A stretch of DNA of 64,000 nucleotides, taken from assembly GCA_011037195.1 (NCBI GenBank), contig JAAEAF010002581.1, forward strand, positions 1-64,000, given 5' to 3'. This document shows, one piece after another, positions 1 through 10,609 of this stretch; within the stretch, counting starts at the first letter, position 1; the number at the start of each line of letters is the position of its first letter. Origin of the DNA: Triatoma infestans (taxonomy: Eukaryota; Arthropoda; Insecta; Hemiptera; Reduviidae). A program made the position numbers and the translations under genes. The notes under the pieces are model-generated. The model was not told the origin of the DNA and did no database searches. It was given only the letters and a program-made list of their open reading frames with translations.

Positions 1-698
1 TTTTTTAAATTTTTTTGCGTTTTTCTCAAAATCGGCTCCGACGATTTTTTTTCAAACATGGTATATCATCAACTACTCATACAAAGAGCTACAACTTTTA
101 TTTGAAACATTTCTCTGGGAAAATTCATTTAAGGGCAGTTATGGGGTAGGGGTGGAGTTAGGTTTTTAATCTAAAGTGCTATTTCATTTTATTAGACATA
201 TCTGTCGTCTAAATAGTGTTAATTAGAATTGAATATGTTGTTGAAATTCCGTGTTTGAAATAATCAGAAAACTGGAAGTGCTTTTACTTAACCACTTTAC
301 TAAGTGATTTTTTTTTTTCACTTTTTCGCGATTTTCTTGAAACTTCGTATATAAACTAAACATACAAAGATCTACAACTTTTTTTAAAAACATTTCTCTG
401 GGAAAAATTTATTAAAGGGCACTTTTAGGGTAGGAGTGGGATTATATTTTTCTCTAAATTGCTATCAAGTTGGTTTATACAATTCTATCATCCAAAGAAA
501 ATTAATTAGAAATAAATAAATGGCCAAAATTCTGAGTTTCAAAGAATAACTACACCGAAAGTGCGCTTTTACTGAACAGTTTTTCAGTTATCGACGAATT
601 TCATTAAATTTGGTACACAAACCATAAAATTTGTCAATTATAATTTTGAAAACTGGAGTAAGAGAAAGTTGTGTGAGTGTTTCACACCAGATTTTTTT
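1..698 (+). repeat. Repeat A copy 1, truncated by the window edge
   Basis: This is the 3' two thirds of a ~1 kb dispersed repeat found about 17 times in the window. It contains the diagnostic phrases of the family: a 'ctacaacttttatttgaaacatttctctggg' type block (near 90 and again near 375), a G-rich block (150-165 and 420-440), and the 3' end with 'ggagtaagagaaagtt' followed by a small hairpin (gtgtga/tcacac) and a T run near 690. No protein is encoded. It is diverged from the better copies at 49-51 kb. Family assignment (Helentron-associated, DINE-1-like) is inference. Confidence 0.85.
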
Positions 699-1223
699 AT
701 ATTGAGAGAACTTCAAATTAAGAATAAGAAGTTACCAAGTTTACTAAACATAATAATTATCTCTGTCGCTAAACTGACTCCCTTATTTAGTATAATCTAT
801 AATTTATACCACTAAATTACCTTTTTATTTTTATAATCTCTTTATTTATTTTGTACGATAATTATATATTATTATTTTAGTTGGTTTGTATTTGACATGT
901 TCTTACTTAACAAATTTAGAGACAAGTTGGAGACCTTCAATAACTAATTTCTAATAAAATAAGAAAACTGCCTTTGAATTATCTGCCTTGGTCACCTTTT
1001 TATTATAAGTAATTAAAGGATTCAAAAAATATGATTCATTTATATAATTAGAACGATATAATGTTTATTATTAATATATAGATATTATTACCAACCTCAG
1101 GTGGGCTATATGCCGGCACTGCAGCCAACAGAGGCTTATTGTGCCTTATTATATGGATATTAATAACCTCTATGGTGAATTCTGAGCTCTTTCTGTGGCC
1201 TTCGGACATTGTTCTTTCATTAT
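699..1223. other. Unassigned AT-rich stretch
   Basis: No gene or known repeat is seen. The segment 1080-1220 is less AT-rich than its surroundings but has no convincing coding frame. Confidence 0.5.
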
Positions 1224-1657
1224 CAGCACCCGCTCTAGGGGCGGGCAACCCGGGCATCTGTCTGGGCACCAAAATTTAGGGGCGCCATTTGGCTGTATGA
1301 GAAAAAAATTGATGTTAAATACTCAATTAATAGAAAATTTCACATACCGATTTTTCCTTTGCAAAAAAATTTACAGTGCGTAGCATATTTATATTGTTTA
1401 TGTCTAAAAGCTAAAAATATTTACACTATTATTGAAAAATTGACGCAGAATTGTAAAGGACGATGCTTGAACTAGTGTGAACATGCATACACTTCTCTGA
1501 ACAGAATAGCATTAGCACGCGAGCAGAGCGCTGCTTCAGCTTGTGTTTGAACGAGCATAGACTTGCTTAAAAATATATATATATATATGTATATATTCTT
1601 AAGGGACGGCAATTTGTCTTTTTGCCCGGGGCAGCGTAACCGCTAGAGCGGGCGCTG
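1224..1657. mobile_element. hAT-like non-autonomous element (MITE)
   Basis: The two ends form imperfect inverted repeats. The left end begins CAGCACCCGCTCTAG at 1224 and the right end, read on the other strand, begins CAGCGCCCGCTCTAG at 1657. Both continue into GC-rich sequence with CCCGGGC, in contrast to the AT-rich flanks. CATTAT lies directly before the left end and one base after the right end, a possible remnant of the 8 bp duplication typical of hAT elements. The ~430 bp interior has no transposase. CAG...CTG termini and the 'ggcgcc' words resemble hAT (Tip100/Zaphod) ends. An unrelated inverted repeat remains possible. Confidence 0.55.
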
Positions 1658-2469
1658 CCATTATATGATAGATATCATTGCCCCCATTCGGCAGTAAGCT
1701 GAGAAGCTTTTAGGAAAACACTGTCTGAACCTAACATCCCCCGCGTTCCAATCTAGTGCCCTACACTGAGCCAATCCTAAGCTAACCCAATATTAAAAGA
1801 GAGACTCTGGTGGACGAAGTTTGCAACTTGGTTAATCTGTGCAAGAAGTGCTAGGGCCTCAAATAATGGGTTGTATAATTTCTGATTTATTTGATATCGA
1901 CTACAATTTATCCACTTTGTTGCATCCTATTTGACTACGAATTTCTAAGGCTAAGTCTCGAATCGCCTATTATAGAACCCTCTGTTTCAAAAAGAGATCT
2001 CCAGTTTCATTCATTCGAATCACGCATTCGATGCCAATTTGTCGACGATAAAGGCTCATCTAAGTCATGGGTATGTCTCCCGTGGACTGGTTGGAATTTC
2101 CAACTTTACTTACTTCCTCTTACTGCTGGCCCGAGCAAGTATTTTGTCATACTATTATGTCATTATTGTTTTGTATGGTTATGGGTTGGACCGCTAAGTT
2201 AACTTTGCTGTAATTCTTGTCGGCTTTGCCTTGACTTATGCAGGGGTGCTTCGTCTTTTTTTCATAAAAATAGACAAGAAATTTTACCTTTGACTAGATT
2301 TCAATTAGGTCCTTTCCGCTATTCTTGCGAGGTATTCGTAGGGTACACTTTCTCAGTATTTGCATGTCTATGATGTCAACAGTTCTTTGTCAGTAAGGTT
2401 TTTGCCCTGAATACTTTTTTTTTGGATCACTCCACCTCTATTATATAACGCCAAGCTTTATTGCACTTT
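1658..2469. other. Unassigned stretch
   Basis: An open frame of about 100 codons lies at 1891-2202 on the plus strand, but it starts without a credible context and has no recognisable motif. The segment 1690-1870 is moderately GC-rich and could be an old retroelement leader. No identification is possible from the sequence alone. Confidence 0.4.
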
Positions 2470-2692
2470 ACACTTATATTGATATACCAAATTTATTTGC
2501 AGAGAATTATCAAATAAATAGAGCTTGACTCTGAATAAATAATGTAATAATAACCCAAGTACTCTGAGTGTCAGCCCACTGAGTTATCCCATCCATAAAT
2601 TATTATTAATATATTATTCATTCAGAGTCAAGTTTTCTTTATTTGATAGGTAATTTTGTGCAAATAAATTTAGCGTATCATTATAATTGCAA
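2470..2692. mobile_element. Foldback MITE
   Basis: Two arms of about 80-90 bp (2470-2552 and 2596-2692) are inverted copies around a ~43 bp centre. Matching words include AAATTTATTTGC, ATCAAATAAA and TTGACTCTGAAT on the left and their reverse complements on the right. The arms are AT-rich and slightly diverged. There is no coding capacity. The structure would form one long hairpin, as in foldback MITEs; the superfamily is not determined. Confidence 0.7.
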
Positions 2693-3729
2693 ACTGTATG
2701 AATCACGTGTTTCTGGCGATAATTTTCCCCTTAAAGGTAGCCCCAAACACAGTAATCAAGAATAGAAAAATAAATTATTCTTAAGGCGGAAATTATGGCA
2801 GTAGTTCAAGACATACTGCGAAACGCAGGCAGAACTTACAAACAGCCAACTTCCTTGCTAGACTAAAAGAACAGTTATTTATATGTTTATAAAAGGCGTA
2901 TATTGTTCGGTGATTTCTCAAATTTGCAATTCTCCTGGATGGTAATAATTTAAAAACCATCAGCTTTCTTTATCCTGACCCTTTGATTATGTCTTTTCCA
3001 TTTACTGAAATAGTATTTATTTATCGAATATTCAATATATTATTATTTATCTTACAAATATAAGGCGTAGGTTTATTTGTGCATTTAAACTTTATAAAGA
3101 TTAGTATAAATAGTTGTTAGTTAACGTAGGAGTGAATGTTGTACAGTGATAAAATTAGGTTAAATGTTTGATTTGTTTATATTATTTATGTAATGCATTT
3201 ATAAATAATTTATTTTCTAGAGCAACTGCGCAGTTTTTTTGGAATTATAAAGAGATCTAGAATCTTCTTCCTTCTTATTGTTAGTCATTTTCTATATTTT
3301 TAACGATATTAATTATAAGATATTGTAATTATAATATAAAAATTAATTCAGCAATGCCCAAAAATATTTAAAAAATTAAACCTATTTGGCCTTTCACACA
3401 GTTGTTTATATACATATATCGTAATTCCCAACTCGGCCTGCAAAGAAATTATACTTTTGTTAAACAACAAAATTTTACAAATGAATATTGAGGGGGTTTT
3501 GTACTTTGTGGAGCTCGACTCTCTAGGTTATGTTTAATCAACGTGGTGATACCTAAAAGTGTGTAAAATGAAAATATTTTATTAATTTAAGTTTATCTTT
3601 GACAGCAAATTGATTCCACATTTTGTTGTTTATTAGTAATCACTTCTGAATCTAGAATTTAATCCCTTCTAGTAGAGCGTTCTACTTTGATTGGTAATGT
3701 CCATGTATTAAAGGCTCTTTAAACTATTG
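2693..3729. other. Unassigned AT-rich stretch
   Basis: Nothing recognisable was found on either strand. Open frames are short and of biased composition. Confidence 0.5.
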
Positions 3730-3937
3730 TAAAGGGACGGGATTAGCTCAGGTGGTATTAAAATACACTGGACTAATCCCTGGTTTGAGTCTACCATTGC
3801 TGCCTTTTTCTGCCCTAGAAGTTCTGGGCAGTGATTTCTTATCGAAAGATCATTACCCGGAATCTGGCAGTGCACTGAGAAGGCCTCTGGCTCCTATGAC
3901 CTCAGATATTGAAGCGCCTCAATTAAAAAAAAAAAAT
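3730..3937 (+). mobile_element. tRNA-derived SINE (family 1), diverged copy
   Basis: It begins with a tRNA-like head (ggattagctcaggtggt at 3738, A-box-like; ggtttgagtc at 3781, decayed B box). The family 1 body follows: 'cactgagaaggc' near 3873, then 'gacctcag..ttgaagcgcc', and an A-rich tail at 3924. The full family consensus is visible in the copies at 56998 and 36011. Confidence 0.8.
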
Positions 3938-4439
3938 GAAATGATTGGCCTGTAACGGGTTTATGATTAATTAGGATTTGAATTTTGTAGAGATGTTCTT
4001 TTATTTAAAAAATTAAATTATTTCTTAAACTTTTTTGCATAGAATCAAGTGAAGCGAATTACTGCGCATGACCCAAAGTCATTACTTGCCTTGGACCTCG
4101 AGTTGCTTTGACCGGTATTAAAATAGTTGCAAACTGGTTTGGTATTAGTTGGAACATCTGAATTTTAGTTGGCAATTGGTTCAATCTTGTTGGAACGCAT
4201 ATTATCATTGCGCATATCCGGACAATTATAAACCTGTGATGGAACAAACCTTATGTTAAATGAGCATTAACATGCAGCAGAAGTTAATCTTACACATTTA
4301 AGTTAATATTACAGAACAAATTAGAAACAATAGTAACGAAATATACTCTTAGCTACCTTGTAAGAATTAATCTTAGCTACCGCGATAATAAGAACTAATT
4401 TTCTTTCTGAATAGAGAATATCATACAAATATCCCAATT
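3938..4439. other. Unassigned stretch
   Basis: No coding or repeat signature was seen. A 62-codon minus-strand frame at 4059-4247 is low-complexity in origin (repeats of the 'ttggaac/ttggcaa' type) and is not credible. Confidence 0.45.
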
Positions 4440-5510
4440 TTCCGGCCCCTTCCCTGGAGCCTCTCTAGGGATGGCATGACAAGAAGTATTATAGCTTCGT
4501 CAAAAAATTATCTTCGAAGCTAAGCACGAAGAGGGAGTGGAGCCATGAATCCGCTAAAGTAAACTTGCCATTAGTAATCGTACATTAGTAAACATACCAT
4601 CAAATACTACACAGATGGGACTTAAGCCCCTCGAGGGGACTGTGGCCGGTATGTTTGTGCCAAGAACTAAACACTCGGAGCCCAGGGGCATCTTCCAGGT
4701 GGAGATTCGCGCAGTTGGAAGTTGCGTTAGTATAGCCCAGATGGGGGAAGGATATCGGAATCCAGAGACTGTTATCCTATCCGATAGCCAAACTGCCATT
4801 AATGCACTGAGCCTCTGTGTTATCAGTTTAAAATTGTTTGAGAATACTTAGGCAAACTCAATGACCTGGGCAGAGATAATAAGTTAGGTTGGATGGCGGG
4901 ACATATTGGAAAGGTAATGAAATGGCCGACACCTGGCAAAGGAAGGCGCTGAATCTTCTTTCCTGGGGCCTGGACCCTTTTATGGAGTCAGCGACTCTTA
5001 GAGGAACTTAAGCAGGAGGAGTTGGCGAAAAGAGCTCGCCTCTGGAACACTCTCCCAGGACTGATGCAGGATAAGGCCTGTCTGGAGAACTAAACCAGGA
5101 AAGGTCGAAGTCCTGTATCAGTATGAGCAAAAATAAACTCCTATTCTTACGGGTTTCCTCACGGATCATTGTAGGCTCAGGGGACACTTGAAGAAGCTGA
5201 GCCTAGAAAAATGATAGCACATGTAGATGATGAGGGGAGATGGAGGAAACTTCATAATCTCTTCACAGGCTGCGACGCTATCATTCAGAGAATATCAGTA
5301 ACCGGGCTGTTACCCGGGGAGTGGAACATACCTTCCCTAGAATCCTTTAAGATCTTGGGATTCCTTAGGGAGCAACCTGGAGAGGTGTTATAGATAAGCA
5401 AGCTTTACCTATAACACCAAAGAGGGAGCATAATAGACCACCGATGGTCGCAGTGCACAAGCCCCCAAAAATGCTACTTCTTCCGCCTTACTCCCCTTCG
5501 AGAAAGTAAT
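4440..5510 (+). pseudogene. Decayed non-LTR retrotransposon, RNase H and C-terminus
   Basis: Translation in shifting plus-strand frames gives the C-terminal part of an ORF2 from an RNase H-bearing non-LTR retrotransposon (I/LOA/Jockey-like groups). All four RNase H carboxylate contexts can be read: YTDG (Asp codon at 4614), a VEIRAV-type Glu (4702), LSDSQTA (Asp codon at 4783) and GNEMAD (about 4918-4930). The frame changes between the first and second motif and again after about 4850, and stops interrupt it, so it cannot make protein. The segment 5211-5393 resembles the usual end of such ORFs (LPGEWNIPSLES..ILGFLRE). No reverse transcriptase core precedes it, so the copy is 5'-truncated. The clade is uncertain. 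Confidence 0.75.
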
Positions 5511-5768
5511 AAATTATAATTATTATATACATACACAAAATATTTTTCTGCTATCTGTATAGACAAGTCCGTACTTAAGAGTACTAACTTAATGCTAGAT
5601 TTCATGAAAATAGTGCCACATTAGTGATGTATTCGAATTGGCTTTCGTAGTGGTGGCTCTACATTTATCCTTAACAATTTGCTTGATAACGACAATATCA
5701 GCCATTTGACAAACCCATTAGAGTACCATAAAAAATTCAAAACAAAAATATTACATATAAACGGTTTT

Positions 5769-5778
5769 TTATTTATTT
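5769..5778 (-). promoter_or_regulatory. Polyadenylation signal of the 5801-6284 exon
   Basis: On the minus strand AATAAATAAA lies about 25 nt after the stop codon of the exon. This is the canonical eukaryotic hexamer at a short but acceptable distance. Confidence 0.55.
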
Positions 5779-5800
5779 ACAACAGGAGTAAGCATATATT

Positions 5801-6284
5801 TCAGTTATAACCTGAAGTTCTATAATTATCAATAAAGCTCATATAAATTGGTTCACTTCCGTTGATGCTAATTTTTTCTGTATAAATTTGTGGCATTTTG
5901 AAATGTTTTCTTCCACTTTTTGGCACATGAATCCATCCTGGTGATATCCATTTTGGCAGTAGTTGATCTTTTATTGGTACATTGTAACCATCCTCCATTA
6001 ATTTAATATATTTATCCAAATATTTGTTACCAGTTGGTATATATTTTAAATGCATATTTAGATCTAAATAAATACGTGTTTTGTCCAAGGCTTTGAATGG
6101 TACAGTCAATGTTCGTTTTTTTAAATGCGTTGGGGCCGCTATTATAGCTATATTTGTGCCGCCTCTTGGTTGGGCCAATAGACTTTTTAATAAATATGTC
6201 GTATGTTTTAATTGGGGTAGTGTAATATTATTTTCTTCTATCTTTCTTTTTGTATTTACTTCGGAACTAATTGATAATAATAGT
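5801..6284 (-). CDS. Probable last exon of a host gene, product unknown
   Basis: This minus-strand open frame of 160 residues has balanced, lysine-rich composition unlike the shadow frames around it. Just upstream is a strong 3' splice site: a pyrimidine run, then ATTGCAG ending at 6285. The frame has no ATG near its beginning, which fits an internal start of an exon (first base completes a split codon) and not a complete gene. It ends in TGA and is followed by a polyadenylation hexamer. The protein has no membrane segment or signal peptide; notable stretches are LLAQPRGGTNIAIIAAP, IPTGNKYLDKYIKLMEDGYN and WISPGWIHVPKSGRKHFK. I do not recognise the family. Upstream exons on the minus strand would lie at higher coordinates; none could be identified. 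It is the best host-gene candidate in the window; an unrecognised element-borne gene is the alternative. Confidence 0.6.
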
Positions 6285-6312
6285 CTGCAATAATTAACAA
6301 ACAAAAAAAATT
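6285..6312 (-). promoter_or_regulatory. 3' splice acceptor of the unknown gene
   Basis: Read on the minus strand, a T-rich tract broken by few purines is followed by GTTAATTATTGCAG. It contains a polypyrimidine tract, a branch-point-like TTAAT and the invariant AG. The open frame begins immediately after it. Confidence 0.55.
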
Positions 6313-6564
6313 ACAAAAGAACAGCGAATTTGCAAACTCATTAAGGCAAAAAAATTACACTTTGCAAGGTACAGTCTTATGGTAAATTTTAACTTGTCTT
6401 CAATTTGATAGCAATTACTTTTTTTTTATATAATGGATGTGAGAAAGAGAGAGAATTTAGAGTGAAAGAACTTTAAGATGAAATAAATTAGAATAAATGC
6501 TTAACAGTGTGTAATGAAAGAACGCACAAACGGCAATGACTTGAGTAAATAGAAGTTAGGCAGT

Positions 6565-6566
<2 letters not shown>

Positions 6567-6605
<39 letters not shown>

Positions 6606-6625
6606 AGAGAGAGAGAGAGAGAGAC
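6567..6625. repeat. Compound (TA)n(GA)n microsatellite
   Basis: About 17 TA units are followed by about 11 GA units, with an (a)ga transition at 6601. It is the longest perfect dinucleotide tract of the window and lies in the presumed intron upstream of the 5801-6284 exon. Confidence 0.9.
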
Positions 6626-6784
6626 AGACTGGTGAGTGATGAGAACGTATGAGAAGGTAGAAGGTTGCTGACTGGATAGAAACTGTTGTAAAAAATCTGT
6701 TCCCTGTTCGGGGCTGTGTATCTAAGAGGCTCCACTCTAGTCTCCCAAGGTAATCAAATTGATACAAATCCGCCTTTTTTTTGT

Positions 6785-6916
6785 TTTTTAATTTAAAAAC
6801 ATTAGTTATAAAAAACGCACTTCCGGTCACCGATTTTCTTCAAACTTAGAATTGACAAAATTTTAATTTAATTCTAATTAATCCTTATTTAGAGATAGAA
6901 TTGTATAAGAACTAAA
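6785..6916 (-). repeat. Repeat A copy 2, first part (interrupted)
   Basis: It matches the minus-strand repeat A segment beginning 'gcacttccgg..accgattttcttcaaact' and running to 'gatagaattgtata'. The same copy resumes at 7646, where the next bases of the repeat (aactaaaatagcactttag) appear, so the piece between is an insertion. Confidence 0.75.
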
Positions 6917-7645
6917 TTATATTATACCGAGTGCCTGATGGCGTGGGACCTAAGCCTATATGCCCCCCCCCCCATATCATCCCCTTAAATAATCTCCCCC
7001 GGTAGCTTACCGGTCAGTCTACAATATCCCAAGATATCCTCAAACTCCAACTCGTACAGGCAATCCTGCGAGAGTGGTGCCCTCCCAAATACGCGAAACC
7101 TAATACCAGGAATCGGGGACACTGACATAAATAGTGATTACACGTTTGCCTGACTCCGTCGTCGCAATTCTGACAAATGGGACTAGACGTCCTCCCTATG
7201 TTAAACAAGTGACTAGACATGCAAGTGCGTCCAGTCACTAACCCCACCAAGGTCCTCAGACCTGTCCTACTGAGGGACAGGAGTTACTCCGAAATTCCCT
7301 GCTTACTTGCTTTTATAAATCTTTTAGCTTGGAGGCACCTCTGCGTGTCCCCCCAGCATTTCTCCAAGACTCTCATCTCCCAAAGTCTAATCTGTTTATC
7401 ACAAAACTTCTTTGTGACGGCAAGGGCTGGTTCAGGACCACAAAATGGTAATGATGATCCCTCCCTAGCCAACTGATCCGCCCTCTCATTGCCCTCTATT
7501 CCCGCATGTCCGGGTATCCAATAGAGACGCACCTTACCCCTCCGAGCCAAAGCATTAAGCCTTCTCCTACATTCTCCCACTAGTTTCGAACTCCACCATG
7601 GCTTGCTCAAAGCCTCAGTGCGGTCTGACTATCAGAGAAATAATA
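6917..7645 (-). pseudogene. Non-LTR retrotransposon fragment (RNase H and zinc-knuckle end), nested in repeat A
   Basis: Minus-strand translation shows the end of an RNase H-bearing ORF2. SDSQTA is readable near 7625-7640, WIPGHAGIEGNERADQLARE lies in the frame 7284-7610, and a CQNC..CNHYLCQCP finger lies in the frame 7014-7250. A frameshift separates the last two frames near 7260 and another lies near 7612. AACTAAA occurs at both edges (6910-6916 and 7646-7652) and may be the target-site duplication. The 5' end is truncated in the RNase H domain. It belongs to the same broad class as the copy at 4440 but is better preserved. Confidence 0.8.
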
Positions 7646-8384
7646 AACTAAAATAGCACTTTAGAAGAAATCATAACCCCGCCTCTTTCCCCAAAACTAC
7701 CTTAAATAGATTTTTCCGGTCAAATATTTCAAAAAAAGTAGCTCTTTGTATGTGTAGCCGATATAGAGTAAGTTTAAAGAAAATTGTTGAAGCAGTTTTT
7801 GAGAAAAGCATCAGAAAACTGAAAAACTGCTCAGTAGAAACACACTTTTGGTTAACCGATTTTATTCAAACACGGCATATTGGCAGCATATTTAATGCAA
7901 ATTAATATTATTTAGATGATACAATTATATAATTAATTAAAATAGCACTTTAGAGGACAACGTCATCCCTTCCCCTAAAAAGTTCCCTTAAATGAATATT
8001 TTCCAGAGAAATGTTTGAAATAATAGTATGAATATAGTTAATGTGCTAAGTTTAAAGAAAATCGTTGGAGCCATTTTTGAGATAATTGCAACAAAAAAAA
8101 AAAAAATGAAAAATCTACTACTTTGGTACTTTGGGTTGAAAAATTTTGACAGGCAACTTACTGTCGGATCCCATTCTGATACCTAAATGGAATATCAAGT
8201 TTGAACTTTCTGCGAATTTTCATTTTTGAGCTATGCTGTTCACTTATACACATACAGACCATTTTCTATAAAAAACATATTTTCGGAATCAGGATACCTC
8301 AAAACGTGTATTTCCGGTGAAAACTCGATATCGAAAATTTGACAGGATTACAATACTTCCTCTTACTAGGAGCAAGGGAAGGTA
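7646..8384 (-). repeat. Repeat A copy 2, second part
   Basis: It continues the copy begun at 6785. It includes two G-rich blocks (seen here as C-rich, near 7678 and 7965), the 'gagctatgctgttcac' phrase at 8227, and the terminal 'cttcctcttactaggagcaaggga' hairpin near 8357-8382. The order is reverse-complementary to the plus copies. Confidence 0.85.
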
Positions 8385-9646
8385 AAAATGTGAAATACTT
8401 ACACCTGCACTGCTATTATAATTGTAAACATAATGAATTTTCAAATTCTGTTTCCGTAGTTTTTCAAACATATTTTAAAATTGAAAAAAAATTTCTTTCT
8501 CTAGTGATTATTATTACTTAGAAACTAAAACTTCAATTTGATATGTTAATTATTCTTTTAATATCTACTTTACTACAACTTTATAACTACCTGTAAGAGT
8601 AGTTTATAATAATAAAATACAACAAACAAACAAAAAATAAGTGGACAATCATATTCCGAAGTGATTAAAAATAAATTTGACCTATTCAGAGAGATAGCTT
8701 TCCAGAAATCAAACAAACTTTACCAACTTCTACCCTACTAACAAAGTACAAAATTTGTAAAGACTATAAATAAATTGGAAAGTAAGACGAACAAACACAC
8801 AAACCAAAACCATAATGAAACAAATAATATAGAAACACTTGAGAATATGAAACAATAATATAGAAACGATGAGGTAAACAGTAAAAATTCTGGAAATACT
8901 CGAAAAAAAGTTAATTATCTATGCTATTAATTGAACAATAAAACGTGGCTTCTCCCTCTATTAACTTTGACCAAACATTATACATGTAATGGAAACAAGC
9001 AAATAGAAATTTGAAATTGAGTTTTCAAAAAGCAAATTTGAAATAGATTTTATATTTTAAGTAAATTCAGTTTTAAAAAGGAGAAAGGTACAATGGCTGG
9101 TAAAAGGTTAAAACCCAGGTACAAGACATCGTTACAAGAGAGGTCAGAGAACTTAGCCACTCTTTGTCTTTTACCTTTTCTAGAAATAAAATATATAAAA
9201 AGGGCTACCAAGAGAAGCAGTCTTTCATCAATGTATTTGAGACATTACCAGTATTCATTCGAGAGAGTGAACATCACTGCCAGTTATAAGTGTTAAACAT
9301 TTGAGTTTAAATCAATCTAGCTAAATCAATCAATTGAAAGAATTTATATATATTTTTAATGATATTGAAAAGTATTTAAATTTCTTTAGAGATAATATAT
9401 TTATTTTAATCTAATGGTGACTTCTTATTTCTTAAACTTCTCTCTTCTCATAAACATATACACACTCATAAGCTTACAACATCGTTCGAACCACACTACA
9501 AAAAACATACACTCACCAATCACATTACTTACAACATATGTAGGTAGCGCACTGGGCTTCAAAAGTATCGATACAACAAAGTAGCAATAATCTCAATCGT
9601 CTACTTTTAACTTAACTACTTATGGCACATAGGATATTAAATATGA
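8385..9646. other. Unassigned AT-rich stretch
   Basis: No motif was found. The 67-codon frame at 9093-9296 starts with ATG after a purine-rich leader (ggagaaaggtacaatgg) but has no recognisable domain and no neighbouring exon signal, so it is not called. Confidence 0.45.
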
Positions 9647-9858
9647 TAGGGTAAAGCTAGGAGAGATGTCGCAGGCTTTGCTTCTCTTGTTTGCCACCAC
9701 GTGGCGTCATGGAAGTTAGTCCAGGAGTAGAGAGATCAGAAGCGAACGTATTGCGAAATTCTCCAGTTTTTTGTGTGTTCTATGTCTACGCATCAGCTAT
9801 ATCTGGTGAATACCTGAATTTTCATAACGCTTACTAATTTTTTTTTCTTTTTTATATA

Positions 9859-10008
9859 TGTAACAGCAACCAAAGAGAAGCTCAGCAACCAAAGAAAGCA
9901 AAGAGAAGCTCAACCACTCTCTCGGACTGGAGTGGGAGACGCTGTATAAATATAGCGACGGACAGTCCAAAAAGACAGTTGAATTCAGTTCAATACATCC
10001 AATCACTA
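9859..10008 (+). repeat. LTR-like arm with TATA box, left
   Basis: A 150 bp segment begins TGTAACAGCAACC and holds CTGTATAAATA (TATA box at about 9945) and 'ggacagtccaaaaag'. It ends at aatcacta. An inverted, slightly shorter copy lies at 10478-10609. The TG start, TATA box and size fit a short LTR of a Ty3/Gypsy element. The left arm carries an extra ~18 bp duplication (agagaagctcagcaacc) absent from the right arm. Confidence 0.7.
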
Positions 10009-10290
10009 CGTGTCATTTTCATACCACTCTACCTTAAAACATTTCTCTATTAAAAAGTCCAGGCAGTTTGTAAAATTATATATAAATTTGCGGTAAAAAC
10101 CTATAAATCCTAAGAATGCCATAACATCTTTTAACTTTTTCGGAATCGGATAGTTTTCTACCGCTTTTAATTTGTCACGATCTGGAGAAATGCCTTTTTT
10201 GCTCAATGTATAGTCCAAATATTTGCATTCCTCTTTGAAAAAGGAGCATTTATTTAGGTCTATAGAAAGATTGCTCTGCTGTATTTTTGT
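10009..10290 (-). pseudogene. Ty3/Gypsy reverse-transcriptase fragment
   Basis: Minus-strand translation at 10006-10218 gives the end of a Gypsy-type reverse transcriptase: a lead-in GISPDRDKLKAVENYPIPK and then FLGFIGFYRKFI, the widely conserved block just after the polymerase core. Weaker homology extends to about 10290. No catalytic YIDD region, RNase H or integrase is present, so it is a scrap. Its end abuts the left LTR-like arm. A 60 bp piece of the same sequence recurs at 39828-39890. Confidence 0.8.
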
Positions 10291-10477
10291 GAGAATTTTT
10301 AGTATGGATGTTAAGTGTTCATGAAATGTTTTGCCGTGAAAAATTAATGTCGTCTATGAATGTATGGCATATGTAACACTTAATATATATATATCTTGAG
10401 AAAATTCTTTCAAAACTATAAAAAAATTAGTATATAATAGAAATATCCTAAATTGAAAAAAAAAAGATAAATAAACT

Positions 10478-10609
10478 TAGTGATTGGATGTATTGAACTG
10501 TATTCAACTATCTTTTTGGACTGTCCGTCGCTATATTTATACAGCTTCTCCCACTCCAGTCCGAGAGAGTGGTTGAGCTTCTCTTTTTCTCTCTTTGGTT
10601 GCTGTTACA
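10478..10609 (-). repeat. LTR-like arm with TATA box, right (inverted)
   Basis: This is the reverse complement of the arm at 9859-10008, including the TATA box and the 'ggactgtccgtcgc' block. Together the arms form a large inverted repeat around the Gypsy scrap, an arrangement that a normal retrotransposon (direct LTRs) does not have. Confidence 0.75.
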
